Assembly (NCBI RefSeq): GCF_009796285.1
Contig: NZ_CP047020.1
Location: forward strand, 5,332,001 to 5,396,000
Origin: Streptomyces broussonetiae
Lineage (GTDB): Bacteria; Actinomycetota; Actinomycetes; Streptomycetales; Streptomycetaceae
Direction: 5' to 3'
DNA: 64,000 nt
A program made the translations under genes and the position numbers. Below are positions 24,952 to 36,015 of this stretch, piece by piece. The notes beneath the pieces are model-generated. The model was given only the letters and a program-made list of their open reading frames with translations. It did no database searches and had not been told where the DNA came from. Position 1 is the first letter of the stretch, and every line of letters starts with the position of its first letter.

Positions 24952-26645
24952 CCAGCACAGGCATACGACTGCATGCGCCCGCCCCCGGGTGGAGCATCTC
25001 CGCGGACGTGGTCGTCGTCGGCTCCGGCGTGGCCGGCCTGACCGCGGCCCTGCGCTGCGAGGCGGCCGGTCTCACCACGGTCGTCGTCACCAAGGCCCGC
25101 CTGGACGACGGCTCCACGCGCTGGGCGCAGGGCGGGATCGCCGCCGCCCTCGGCGAGGGCGACACCCCCGAGCAGCACCTCGACGACACCCTGGTGGCCG
25201 GCGCGGGCCTGTGCGACGAGGAGGCCGTACGGATCCTCGTCACCGAGGGCCCCGACGCCGTACGGCGGCTGATCTCCACCGGCGCGCACTTCGACACCGA
25301 CGACGAGGGCGACATCCACCTCACCCGCGAGGGCGGCCACCACAGGCGCCGGATCGCGCACGCGGGCGGCGACGCCACCGGCGCGGAGGTCTCCCGGGCG
25401 CTCGTGGAGGCCGTGCACGCGCGTGGGGTGCGCACGATCGAGAACGCGCTCGTACTGGACCTGCTGACCGACACCGAGGGCCGTACGGCCGGTGTCACGC
25501 TGCACGTGATGGGCGAGGGCCAGCACGACGGCGTGGGCGCCGTGCACGCCCCCGCGGTGGTCCTCGCGACCGGCGGCATGGGCCAGGTGTTCTCCGCGAC
25601 CACCAACCCGTCCGTGTCGACCGGCGACGGCGTGGCGCTGGCGCTGCGCGCCGGTGCGGAGGTCTCCGACCTGGAGTTCGTGCAGTTCCACCCGACCGTG
25701 CTGTTCCTCGGCCCGGATGCGGAGGGGCAGCAGCCGCTCGTCTCCGAGGCGGTGCGCGGCGAGGGTGCCCACCTGGTCGACGCCGACGGCGTGCGCTTCA
25801 TGGTGGGCCAGCACGAACTGGCCGAGCTGGCGCCCCGGGACATCGTCGCCAAGGGCATCCTGCGCCGGATGCTGGAGCAGGGCGCCGAGCACATGTACCT
25901 CGACGCCCGGCACTTCGGCGCCGAGATGTGGGAGCACCGTTTCCCGACCATCCTGGCCGCCTGCCGCGCCAACGGGATCGATCCGCTCACCGAGCCCATC
26001 CCGATCGCCCCGGCCGCCCACTACGCCTCCGGAGGCGTGCGCACCGACGCGCAGGGGCGGACGACCGTGCCCGGCCTGTACGCGTGCGGTGAGGTCGCCT
26101 GCACCGGCGTGCACGGCGCGAACCGGCTCGCCTCCAACTCCCTGCTCGAAGGCCTCGTGTACGCCGAGCGGATCGCCGCCGACATCACCGCCGTCCACGC
26201 GGCGAACGGCCTCCACGCGCGCGTGCCCGCACCGGTCCCGCACCCGGACAAGCCCGCGCACCCGCTGCTCGCCCCCGAGACCCGCTTCGGCATCCAGCGG
26301 ATCATGACCGAGGGCGCCGGTGTGCTGCGCTCCGAGGAGTCCCTCGCGCGGGCCGCCGCTCAGCTCCAGCAGCTGCACACGGACGCCCGCGGTGCTCTCG
26401 AGGAGAACGGCAAGACCGCCGAGCCAGGTGTCGACACCTGGGAGGCCACCAACCTGCTGTGCGTCGCCCGCGTCCTGGTCGCCGCCGCCCGGCTGCGCGA
26501 GGAGACCCGCGGCTGCCACTGGCGCGAGGACCGTGCCGAGCGCGACGACAACGCGTGGCGGCGGCACATCGTCGTACGGCTGAGCCCGGACCGGACGCTG
26601 GCCGTACGCACCACCGACACCGCAGACTTCCCCCCGACCCGGTAA
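24948..26645 (+). CDS. nadB: L-aspartate oxidase
   Basis: NadB oxidises L-aspartate to iminoaspartate, the first step of de novo NAD synthesis. The FAD dinucleotide-binding motif is VVVVGSGVAGLTAAL near the start. STRWAQGGIAAALGEGDTPEQHLDDTLVAGAGLCDE, the EFVQFHPTVLF active-site segment and GLYACGEVACTGVHGANRLASNSLLEGLVYAERIA are family marks. The GTG start overlaps the panC stop in GTGA. At 565 residues it has the full helical C-terminus. nadA is not in the window. Confidence 0.95.
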   Translation: MTSTGIRLHAPAPGWSISADVVVVGSGVAGLTAALRCEAAGLTTVVVTKARLDDGSTRWAQGGIAAALGEGDTPEQHLDDTLVAGAGLCDEEAVRILVTEGPDAVRRLISTGAHFDTDDEGDIHLTREGGHHRRRIAHAGGDATGAEVSRALVEAVHARGVRTIENALVLDLLTDTEGRTAGVTLHVMGEGQHDGVGAVHAPAVVLATGGMGQVFSATTNPSVSTGDGVALALRAGAEVSDLEFVQFHPTVLFLGPDAEGQQPLVSEAVRGEGAHLVDADGVRFMVGQHELAELAPRDIVAKGILRRMLEQGAEHMYLDARHFGAEMWEHRFPTILAACRANGIDPLTEPIPIAPAAHYASGGVRTDAQGRTTVPGLYACGEVACTGVHGANRLASNSLLEGLVYAERIAADITAVHAANGLHARVPAPVPHPDKPAHPLLAPETRFGIQRIMTEGAGVLRSEESLARAAAQLQQLHTDARGALEENGKTAEPGVDTWEATNLLCVARVLVAAARLREETRGCHWREDRAERDDNAWRRHIVVRLSPDRTLAVRTTDTADFPPTR

Positions 26646-26682
26646 CACCAGCGAACCCAGCGCTTCAGGAGCAGTGACAGAC

Positions 26683-27660
26683 GTGAGCACCGACGACCTT
26701 CCCCTCGCCTCCGCCGGCGGCTGCGGCGACGACTGCGCCTGCGGCGCCGAGGGCGACCAGGAATACCTGGAGTGCGGGCTCGACCCCGCGCTCGCCGAGC
26801 TGCTGGCCGCCGCCGGACTCGACCCGATCGAGGTCGAGGACGTCGCCAACGTCGCCATCCAGGAGGACCTGGACGGCGGGGTGGACGTGACGACCGTCTC
26901 GACCATCGCCGAGGACGCCACCGCCACCGGCGACTTCACCGCGCGCGAGGCGGGCGTCGTGGCGGGCCTCAGGGTCGCCGAGGCCGTCCTGTCCGTGGTC
27001 TGCACCGACGAGTTCGAGGTCGAGCGGCACGTCGAGGACGGCGACCGGATCGAGGCCGGGCAGAAGCTGCTGTCGGTCACCACGCGAACGCGTGACCTGC
27101 TCACCGCCGAGCGCAGCGCGCTGAACATCCTGTGCCGCCTGTCGGGCATCGCGACCGCCACGCGCGCGTGGGTGGACGCCCTGGAGGGCACCAGGACCAA
27201 GGTCCGTGACACCCGGAAGACGACGCCCGGCCTGCGTTCGCTGGAGAAGTTCGCCGTCCGCTGCGGCGGGGGCGTCAACCACCGCATGTCGCTGTCGGAC
27301 GCGGCCCTCGTGAAGGACAACCACGTGGTCGCCGCCGGTGGTGTCGCGCAGGCCTTCAAGGCCGTACGGGAGGCCTTCCCGGAGGTGCCGATCGAGGTCG
27401 AGGTCGACACGCTGCACCAGCTGCGCGAGGTCGTCGAGGCGGGCGCCGACCTGATCCTGCTGGACAACTTCACGCCCGGCGAGTGCGCGGAGGCCGTCGG
27501 CATCGTCGGCGGCCGGGCCCTGCTGGAGGCCTCCGGCCGGCTGACGCTCGGCAACGCGCGCGCGTACGCCGACACCGGGGTGGACTTCCTTGCGGTCGGC
27601 GCCCTCACCCACTCCTCGCCGATCCTCGACATCGGCCTGGACCTGCGCGAGGCGGAGTAA
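26683..27660 (+). CDS. nadC: Nicotinate-nucleotide diphosphorylase (carboxylating)
   Basis: NadC makes nicotinate mononucleotide from quinolinate and PRPP. Motifs include TAERSALNILCRLSGIAT, KVRDTRKTTPGLRSLEKFAVRCGGGVNHRMSLSDAALVKDNH, VEVDTLHQLREVVEAGADLILLDNF and LEASGRLTLGNARAYADTGVDFLAVGALTHS. The GTG at 26683 is preferred because AGGAG ends 11 bases before it and homologs start at MST; the GTG at 26674 is too close to that site. The first 20 residues carry an unusual Cys cluster (GGCGDDCACG). It lies 37 bases after nadB. Confidence 0.95.
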   Translation: MSTDDLPLASAGGCGDDCACGAEGDQEYLECGLDPALAELLAAAGLDPIEVEDVANVAIQEDLDGGVDVTTVSTIAEDATATGDFTAREAGVVAGLRVAEAVLSVVCTDEFEVERHVEDGDRIEAGQKLLSVTTRTRDLLTAERSALNILCRLSGIATATRAWVDALEGTRTKVRDTRKTTPGLRSLEKFAVRCGGGVNHRMSLSDAALVKDNHVVAAGGVAQAFKAVREAFPEVPIEVEVDTLHQLREVVEAGADLILLDNFTPGECAEAVGIVGGRALLEASGRLTLGNARAYADTGVDFLAVGALTHSSPILDIGLDLREAE

Positions 27661-27665
27661 CGGCC

Positions 27666-28463
27666 ATGCTGCTCACGATCGACGTCGGCAACACGCACAC
27701 CGTCCTCGGCCTGTTCGACGGCGAGGACATCGTCGAACACTGGCGCATCTCCACGGACGCGCGCCGCACGGCGGACGAGCTGGCCGTGCTGCTCCAGGGC
27801 CTGATGGGCATGCACCCGCTGCTCGGCGACGAGCTGGGCGACGGCATCGACGGCATCGCGATCTGCGCGACCGTCCCCTCGGTACTGCACGAACTGCGCG
27901 AGGTCACCCGCAGGTACTACGGCGACGTGCCCGCGGTGCTGGTCGAACCGGGCGTGAAGACGGGCGTGCCGATCCTCACCGACAACCCCAAGGAGGTCGG
28001 CGCCGACCGGATCATCAACGCGGTCGCGGCCGTGGAGCTGTACGGCGGCCCGGCGATCGTCGTCGACTTCGGTACCGCGACGACGTTCGACGCGGTCTCC
28101 GCGCGCGGGGAGTACGTCGGCGGTGTCATCGCCCCCGGCATCGAGATCTCCGTGGAGGCGCTCGGCGTCAAGGGCGCGCAGCTGCGCAAGATCGAGGTGG
28201 CCCGGCCGCGCAGCGTGATCGGCAAGAACACCGTCGAAGCCATGCAGGCGGGCATCGTGTACGGCTTCGCCGGGCAGGTCGACGGGGTGGTCGAGCGGAT
28301 GGCCCGGGAACTGGCCGACGACCCGGACGACGTGACCGTGATCGCCACGGGCGGGCTCGCGCCGATGGTGCTGGGGGAGTCCTCGGCGATCGACGAGCAC
28401 CAGCCGTGGCTGACGTTGATCGGACTGCGCCTGGTGTACGAACGGAATGTGTCGCGTCTGTGA
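27666..28463 (+). CDS. coaX: Type III pantothenate kinase
   Basis: CoaX phosphorylates pantothenate, the first step of CoA synthesis, and unlike CoaA is not feedback-inhibited by CoA. The ASKHA-fold phosphate loop is MLLTIDVGNTHTVLGLF at the very N-terminus. NPKEVGADRIINAVAA and the adenosine-binding VVDFGTATTFDAVSA follow, with YVGGVIAPGI and ATGGLAPM further on. It is 265 residues. The start lies five bases after nadC with GGAG just upstream. PanC and CoaX in one operon link pantothenate supply to its use. Confidence 0.95.
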   Translation: MLLTIDVGNTHTVLGLFDGEDIVEHWRISTDARRTADELAVLLQGLMGMHPLLGDELGDGIDGIAICATVPSVLHELREVTRRYYGDVPAVLVEPGVKTGVPILTDNPKEVGADRIINAVAAVELYGGPAIVVDFGTATTFDAVSARGEYVGGVIAPGIEISVEALGVKGAQLRKIEVARPRSVIGKNTVEAMQAGIVYGFAGQVDGVVERMARELADDPDDVTVIATGGLAPMVLGESSAIDEHQPWLTLIGLRLVYERNVSRL

Positions 28464-28655
28464 GCTGACCGACCGGCCGACCGGCCGACCGGTGCCCTGC
28501 CGGTACGCCGGTTTTCCCGGACCGCTTTTCCCGCTGCGCCGTTCCGGCTTAACGCGTGCGTGCCCGTGGCCCCGGTCGAGGGAAACCGGGAGCGACACGC
28601 GGCGACACATCATTCCGTTCCGTCACTTTTGTCCGATTAGCGGTAGCGTCGCCGC

Positions 28656-29333
28656 ATGCCCACGCCATATGGATCCCGCGGCGGCATGGCGTTCGGCGTG
28701 GAGGAGCTGCGTGTGCTCCGCCGCGCCCTCGCCCTCGCCCTTCACTCCGGTCCCGCCTCCGCCGGAGACGTCCAGGACTGTTTCCGGCTCGCCGAGTCGC
28801 TCGACGAGGCGATGTGCGAGGGGGCGAGACTGCGCGCGTTCCTGGTGGCCGACCTCGGTCGGTACCGGGCCGCTCTCCCCGGTACGGCCGCCGGCTATCT
28901 CACTCTCCTGGAGGAGGCGCTGGCCACCGGGCACCGGCCGACGGCGGACGACCTCGCCGCGCTGCGGGCACTGCGCGGCAACCCCGTGGCGGCCGCGCTG
29001 CTGGACCGCTGCCAGGCGCTGGCCGAGCGGGACGTACGGGCCCGGTTCGCGCAGGGCGGCAGGGCTGTGCCGGCGCCCGCCGTACCGCCCTCGCGCACGC
29101 GCCTGCTGGCCCTTCCCGGCGGCGCGGGCGAGTCCGGGGCCCAGGAGGCCGAGGAGCCGTCGAAACCGGCGGAGAAGCCCGCACAGAAGCCCGGACCGGC
29201 CCCCGCGGAGCGCCCCGCGCCCGAACCGGCGGCACCCAAGCGGCCCATTCCGACGCCGGGCGAGGTCTTCCCGCGCCGCAAACCGACGCCTCCGGCCGAC
29301 ACCGCCGAGTCCCGCCAGCTGGCCGCGGGCTGA
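28656..29333 (+). CDS. Conserved actinobacterial protein, function unknown
   Basis: The 225-residue protein has an alpha-helical N-terminal half (FGVEELRVLRRALALALHSGP...YLTLLEEALATG, about residues 12-125). A Pro/Ala/Lys/Glu-rich disordered C-terminus holds several PxPK-like stretches. No enzyme motif, signal peptide or membrane helix is visible. The upstream 192 bases contain the candidate promoter region but no recognisable box. It could be an adaptor protein. Codon use supports it being a real gene. Confidence 0.65.
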   Translation: MPTPYGSRGGMAFGVEELRVLRRALALALHSGPASAGDVQDCFRLAESLDEAMCEGARLRAFLVADLGRYRAALPGTAAGYLTLLEEALATGHRPTADDLAALRALRGNPVAAALLDRCQALAERDVRARFAQGGRAVPAPAVPPSRTRLLALPGGAGESGAQEAEEPSKPAEKPAQKPGPAPAERPAPEPAAPKRPIPTPGEVFPRRKPTPPADTAESRQLAAG

Positions 29334-29501
29334 CCCCGGCAGCCACCGCTCGGCCCCGGCCCGCGCCACCCGTACCGAACCCGGCGGCCCCCGCTCTCGG
29401 ACACCGATGGCGCGGGCTGTGTCTGTGCAGGTGAGGAGGCCGAACGGGTGGTTCGCGCACCCCGCCCCTTTCGCCCGTTCCCGCGTGGCTACCCTGGATC
29501 C

Positions 29502-29681
29502 ATGGACTACGTCTCCGCGCTCGTGCCTCCGGCCGTGATGGCCGTGTTCTTCATCGGTGTGGTCAGGGTGATCGTGAAGACCCAGGGCGGGGCCGCCAAG
29601 GCCAAGGAGGACGCGGCCGTCGACGCCGCCCTCGCGCGCGCGGAGGGTGCGCGGCAGGCCTCCGCCGGCGGCGACGCCTGA
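29502..29681 (+). CDS. Small single-span membrane protein
   Basis: The 59-residue protein begins MDYVSALVPPAVMAVFFIGVVRVIV, one membrane helix with the N-terminus probably outside, followed by a charged Ala/Lys/Glu-rich cytoplasmic tail. It is recognised as a conserved short Streptomyces protein. There is no clear ribosome site before the ATG, so the message may be leaderless. The function is unknown. Confidence 0.65.
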   Translation: MDYVSALVPPAVMAVFFIGVVRVIVKTQGGAAKAKEDAAVDAALARAEGARQASAGGDA

Positions 29682-29852
29682 TCCGACGCCCGCCCGGGCG
29701 CCCCCGTGGCCGGCCCGGCCTTCGACTTCCCTCGGCGTACGACTCCCGCATCCCGGTGCGACTTCGAGTCGTGCGCCCTTTTTGTTCCCATTCGTAGAGT
29801 TGGTGCACGTCCGGCACGCCATTGCCGGGATCTCCCACTATTGTTCTGAGCT

Positions 29853-30332
29853 GTGCCTCGCCCATTGGGAGAACTCGAAGACGCGGTCATGACGCGGGTG
29901 TGGAAGTGGAACCGCCCGGTGACCGTTCGAGAAGTCCTTGAAGACCTCCAGCAGGAACGCTCGATCGCGTACACCACCGTGATGACCGTTTTGGACAATC
30001 TCCATCAGAAGGGCTGGGTGCGCCGTGAGGCGGAAGGGCGGGCCTATCGATATGAGGCCGTCTCGACGCGCGCCGCGTACGCCGCCGCCCTGATGAACGA
30101 CGCGTGGTCGCAGAGTGACAACCCGGCTGCCGCTCTCGTCGCCTTCTTCGGGATGATGAGCGACGAACAGCGCCAGGCCCTGAGGGATGCCGTACGCATC
30201 GTCCAGGGGCCGGAAACCCGGGAAGCCCCCGAAGCCCGCGAACCCCGGCAACAGGAACCCGCGCAACAGGAAGCCGCCGAACCCCGGCAAGAGGAGAACC
30301 CCGGCTCGGCAGAGGGTGCGCTCGGGCGATAG
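29853..30332 (+). CDS. BlaI/MecI/CopY-family transcriptional repressor
   Basis: The N-terminal winged helix (LGELEDAVMTRVWKWNRPVTVREVLEDLQQERSIAYTTVMTVLDNLHQKGWVRREAEGRAYRYEAV, residues ~5-70) is typical of BlaI/MecI. The dimerisation part follows to about residue 115, and a repetitive Glu/Gln/Pro-rich tail (about 40 residues) closes the 159-residue protein. BlaI-type repressors usually pair with an M56 sensor peptidase, but none is adjacent. The start is GTG. The next gene begins nine bases after the stop, so they may be cotranscribed. Confidence 0.85.
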   Translation: MPRPLGELEDAVMTRVWKWNRPVTVREVLEDLQQERSIAYTTVMTVLDNLHQKGWVRREAEGRAYRYEAVSTRAAYAAALMNDAWSQSDNPAAALVAFFGMMSDEQRQALRDAVRIVQGPETREAPEAREPRQQEPAQQEAAEPRQEENPGSAEGALGR

Positions 30333-30341
30333 CGTCCGCTC

Positions 30342-30875
30342 ATGTCAGCAGAGCACCTCGAAGTCTCCGCAAAAGCCATCACCGTCCGGCGGGCTCGGAC
30401 CAGCGACGTCCCGGCCGTACGACACCTCCTCGACGCCTACGTGCGTGACCGCATCCTGCTCGACAAAGCCACGGTCATGCTTTACGAGGACATCCAGGAG
30501 TTCTGGGTCGCGGAACGCGACGACAACGCCGAGGTGGTCGGCTGCGGTGCGCTGCATGTCATGTGGGAGGACCTTGCGGAAGTCCGCACTCTGGCGGTGA
30601 AGCCCGGCCTCAAGGGCGCCGGTGTCGGCCATCAGTTGCTGGAGAAGTTGCTCGAGACGGCACGCTGGCTCGGGGTACGCCGCGTTTTCTGCCTGACCTT
30701 CGAAGTCGACTTCTTCGCGAAGCACGGCTTCGTGGAGATCGGGGAGACGCCCGTCGACACCGATGTCTACGCGGAGCTGTTGCGTTCCTATGACGAGGGT
30801 GTCGCGGAGTTCCTCGGTCTCGAACGAGTGAAACCGAACACCTTGGGCAACAGCCGGATGCTTCTGCATCTGTGA
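30342..30875 (+). CDS. GNAT amino-acid N-acetyltransferase (ArgA-like)
   Basis: This 177-residue GNAT enzyme has TVRRARTSDVPAVRHLLDAYV at the start, the acetyl-CoA loop VKPGLKGAGVGHQLLEKLLETAR (variant of Q/RxxGxG/A), and FFAKHGFVEIGE near the end. It resembles the single-domain N-acetylglutamate synthases of actinobacteria (the M. tuberculosis Rv2747 type), which act on Glu or Gln at the entry of arginine synthesis and lack the kinase-like domain of E. coli ArgA. No arginine genes are nearby. Substrate assignment is by family. Confidence 0.8.
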   Translation: MSAEHLEVSAKAITVRRARTSDVPAVRHLLDAYVRDRILLDKATVMLYEDIQEFWVAERDDNAEVVGCGALHVMWEDLAEVRTLAVKPGLKGAGVGHQLLEKLLETARWLGVRRVFCLTFEVDFFAKHGFVEIGETPVDTDVYAELLRSYDEGVAEFLGLERVKPNTLGNSRMLLHL

Positions 30876-30990
30876 TCGTCATTGCCCCGGTGCCCTATGT
30901 CCGAAACGCGTATGTTTCCGGACGGAGTCGGTCCACCGGTCCTCTCCCAGGGGTTTGAGTTTTTCCGGCAAAAGCGGTTTGCTTTCCGAC

Positions 30991-31002
30991 GTACTGCAGT
31001 AC
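30991..31002. promoter_or_regulatory. Palindrome in the AT-rich lsr2 upstream region
   Basis: GTACTGCAGTAC is a perfect 12-bp palindrome about 78 bases before the lsr2 GTG. It sits in a stretch far richer in A/T than the rest of the window (30957-31013), directly followed by TGCATATAACA, which may include a -10 element. Lsr2 binds AT-rich DNA, so autoregulation is likely here; the palindrome may belong to another regulator. Confidence 0.4.
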
Positions 31003-31079
31003 TGCATATAACAGGGGCGGCGAAACGGCGGGACGCCGCACACCCCTGGTCCTCAACGTTATCGATGAAAGGAAATCCG

Positions 31080-31415
31080 GTGGCACAGAAGGTTCAGGTC
31101 CTTCTTGTCGACGACCTCGACGGCGGCGAGGCGGACGAGACCGTGACGTTCGCGCTGGACGGCAAGACGTACGAGATCGATCTCACGACCGCCAATGCGG
31201 ACAAGCTGCGTGGACTTCTCGACGCCTATGTGAAGGGCGGTCGTCGTACCGGAGGCCGTGCCTCTGGGGGGCGTGGAAAGGCGCGTGCCGCTTCCGGTGG
31301 CAACCAGGACACCGCGGCGATCCGCGCCTGGGCCAAGGAGAACGGTTACGAGGTCAACGACCGCGGCCGTGTTCCCGCGTCCATTCGCGAGGCTTACGAG
31401 AAGGCCAACGGCTGA
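31080..31415 (+). CDS. lsr2: Nucleoid-associated protein Lsr2
   Basis: Lsr2 is the actinobacterial H-NS analogue: it bridges AT-rich DNA and silences horizontally acquired and specialised-metabolite genes. The 111-residue protein has the N-terminal dimerisation domain (AQKVQVLLVDDLDGGEADETVTFALDGKTYEIDL) and a basic linker with GGRRTGGRASGGRGK. The C-terminal domain is AIRAWAKENGYEVNDRGRVPASIREAYEKANG, with the minor-groove binding RGR hook. The GTG start has AAAGGAAA about 8 bases upstream. The frame is open further upstream but homologs start here. Confidence 0.96.
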   Translation: MAQKVQVLLVDDLDGGEADETVTFALDGKTYEIDLTTANADKLRGLLDAYVKGGRRTGGRASGGRGKARAASGGNQDTAAIRAWAKENGYEVNDRGRVPASIREAYEKANG

Positions 31416-32101
31416 TCTCGCCGTATGGCGGGAGACGACTCGGTGCGCGCGCACGCGTGCCGCAGCCGGATCCGGTGACACCACGCTGCCACCGTGTCCA
31501 CCAGTCGCACGAGATCGTGGGCGCTCCCCTCGTGTCCCACGGCCGACAGCGCGGGCAACGAGGCTTCGACCTCGCGGCCCGGCCCGGGGGGCCGCAGCCA
31601 CACGGCGGCCCCCCGTACGGAACCGGCCGCCCCCCACAAGGGCGGCACCGGTGCTTCCAGTGACTCGCCCGTGCCCAGGACCCGAAGGTCGAGGGCGACG
31701 GCGCTCCACTCCAGCCAGTCCAGCAGCCCCGGCAGCTCCTCCGCGCTGCCCGCGGCCACCAGCAGTTCCATCCGGTCGCCCCGCAGGGCCACCGGAGAGC
31801 CCGGTGCGAGATGCCGGAGCGCTCCCGCGCCCGCCTCGGCCGGCACGTCCAGGACGTCGAACCGCACTCCGGTGAGCAGCCGCAGCGGCCGTCCGGGCAC
31901 GGTCGTCCATCCCAGATCGTTCTCGTACCAGTGGCGGGCCCGCGCCTCCGGGCCGGCCGGCGGAGCGCAGGGCTGCGGCCCCGGACCGAGGGGCCGGCGC
32001 GGAAGGGGGACGGTGTGGACCGTGGAGTCGTCGGTCGCGGGGCCCGAGGGTGCCGTGAGTCTCCCGGGCTCCCTGGGATGCGTGGGATTCGCGTCAGTCA
32101 T
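31394..32101 (-). CDS. SCO3374-family protein, function unknown
   Basis: About 235 residues from the ATG at 32101. Visible are LGPGPQPCAPPAGPEARARHWYENDLGWTTVPGRPLRLLTGVRFDVLDVPAEAG, DRMELLVAAGSAEELPGLLDWLEW and a C-terminal LRHACARTES. The sequence and position between lsr2 and clpC match the Streptomyces SCO3374 family; the tryptophan-rich N-terminal segment recalls bifunctional DNA primase/polymerase-like proteins of streptomycetes, but the catalytic residues are not evident. It overlaps the lsr2 end by 22 bases tail to tail. The start is uncertain: an ATG at 32128 is also open and neither has a good ribosome site. Confidence 0.7.
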   Translation of the reverse strand: MTDANPTHPREPGRLTAPSGPATDDSTVHTVPLPRRPLGPGPQPCAPPAGPEARARHWYENDLGWTTVPGRPLRLLTGVRFDVLDVPAEAGAGALRHLAPGSPVALRGDRMELLVAAGSAEELPGLLDWLEWSAVALDLRVLGTGESLEAPVPPLWGAAGSVRGAAVWLRPPGPGREVEASLPALSAVGHEGSAHDLVRLVDTVAAWCHRIRLRHACARTESSPAIRRDQPLAFS

Positions 32102-32234
32102 GTGGTGCGCGAGGGCCGAGCCAGCCATGCCAAGTGCAACCGCCGAAGCAGGCGCGAAGTTACGCTGGGTGTCCTCCCGAACGCGCAGAGTCCCGGAAAT
32201 GGGGGCGCGTGGGGGTACGGGGAGGCGCGAGGTT

Positions 32235-32248
32235 GTTCGCCCATAGCG
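32235..32248 (+). promoter_or_regulatory. ClgR-type operator, distal copy
   Basis: GTTCGCCCATAGCG fits GTTCGC-N5-GCG, the binding consensus of the Streptomyces activator ClgR as I recall it. It lies 311 bases before the clpC start. ClgR activates clp and lon protease genes in actinobacteria. Confidence 0.55.
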
Positions 32249-32340
32249 GAGGGAGCGGGGGCGCGCGGCATGGAGTGTCGGTGCCGGCGGGTAAGACATG
32301 CCTAGTGGGAGGGGGCGACACGCAGGACGGGCCGTCTCAC

Positions 32341-32354
32341 GTTCGCCATCGGCG
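32341..32354 (+). promoter_or_regulatory. ClgR-type operator, proximal copy
   Basis: GTTCGCCATCGGCG is a second exact GTTCGC-N5-GCG match, 205 bases before clpC and 106 bases after the distal copy. Two matches in one 457-base upstream region of a known ClgR-family target make chance less likely. Confidence 0.6.
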
Positions 32355-32558
32355 TACTGGCGAGTGGGGTAACTGCCTGGCCTGCGGGAACATCGTCTCG
32401 CACCATCGGGTTGGAGCATATGTCGGCGTTCGGGGTCAGGAGGCCAAGGACGGTGTCGGCAGTTGGAATGAGCGGTCCCCGCTTGCGGGACTAAGCTGCG
32501 GAAGGACAGGGAGGGGAAGTTCCCCCCACTGCCTGACCGCTCTGAGGAGCGATTAACG

Positions 32559-35084
<2,526 letters not shown>

Positions 35085-35107
35085 GCGTCCAGCGGATCAG
35101 CCGAGTT

Positions 35108-35143
35108 GAAAGGGGCCGGTGCCTTGGGGCACCGGCCCCTTTC
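35108..35143 (+). terminator. clpC terminator
   Basis: A perfect 16-bp stem (arms GAAAGGGGCCGGTGCC and its complement) with a TTGG loop lies 23 bases after the clpC stop and ends in CCCCTTTC. It is the cleanest intrinsic terminator in the window. Confidence 0.88.
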
Positions 35144-35198
35144 GGTGTTCGCGTAAGTCCGTGTCAGAAGACCGGGTTCATGTGCTCAGGGCTTCGCG

Positions 35199-35819
35199 TC
35201 AGGACAACTGCCCGTTGTAGTCGGGGAGCTTGAACGTCTTGTCGGCGTGGCCGCCGGAGAGGTCGGTGGCGTTGTTGCCGATGTTCGCGATGATCGTGTA
35301 GCCGTTGTTCTCGATGTCGACGCGCTGGGCGGTCTTGTAGGCGGCGACATCCTTGAACAGGTCGAACAGGCCGCGCACATAGAGGCCGGAGACGTCGTAG
35401 CCGTCGTGTTCGAGGTTGTACTCGGTGGGCAGGTAGATGATGCCCGGGCGGGCCGTGACGAAGAAGAGCGAGACGCCGTGCTCCTGGGCGTACTTCGCGA
35501 CGTCCAGCACGGGCTTGTTGGCCGGCTGGGGGTAGCTGAAGCCGTAGTCGGTCTCCAGTGTGGTGTTGTCGATGTCGAAGACGATCGCCTGCCTCTCGCC
35601 CGGCTTGGCGGCGGCGATGCGTGCCTTGAGGTACGGCAGGGCCTGGTCCATCACCGACTGGCAGTCCTTCTGCCAGGTCGCGTAGTCCACCTTGGTGGTC
35701 GAGGCGGTGGCGGCGGTGCTGCTCGTGGTCGCGGCCTGGGCCGGGGCGGCCAGCGCGGCCAGCGCGGCCCCGGAGACGGCGGTGGCGGATATGCGGCGAG
35801 CCCAGGGGCCTCTGGTCAT
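35199..35819 (-). CDS. Secreted HAD-family acid phosphatase
   Basis: The 206-residue protein has a twin-arginine-containing signal peptide (MTRGPWARRISATAV...LAALAAPAQA) with cleavage near residue 30. The HAD motif I, IVFDIDNTTLETDYGFSYP (DxDxT), and motif II, LFFVTARP, are clear, followed by a TYGYTIIANIGNNATDL-like segment with the terminal acidic residue. It resembles class B / subfamily IIIB acid phosphatases that hydrolyse phosphomonoesters outside the cell. The ATG at 35819 has AGAGGA upstream. It is convergent with clpC. Confidence 0.87.
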   Translation of the reverse strand: MTRGPWARRISATAVSGAALAALAAPAQAATTSSTAATASTTKVDYATWQKDCQSVMDQALPYLKARIAAAKPGERQAIVFDIDNTTLETDYGFSYPQPANKPVLDVAKYAQEHGVSLFFVTARPGIIYLPTEYNLEHDGYDVSGLYVRGLFDLFKDVAAYKTAQRVDIENNGYTIIANIGNNATDLSGGHADKTFKLPDYNGQLS

Positions 35820-36015
35820 CGGTGGGGGTCCTCTCGCACGGGTGGGCGGCCTGAATGTCAGGGGCATGATCCGAGGCGAGGGTGGCGTGGGGGGAACCGT
35901 AAGGTTACTGAACGGTAGGAGGCCCGGAGGTGTGCGTCACATGTGCGTGATCGCCGGTTCGGGACCCCGGTGACAAGCCGCACAGGCGACCTGCCCCCTA
36001 CTAACCGGGGCAGTA

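Larger units (their letters stand above)
32102..32558 (+). other. 457-base gene-free region upstream of clpC
   Basis: No convincing coding sequence is seen on either strand. The region contains two ClgR-type boxes (listed separately) and the leader of clpC, ending in GAGGAGCGATTAACG with a ribosome site just before the ATG. A CtsR/HrcA-type element was not seen. Confidence 0.6.
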
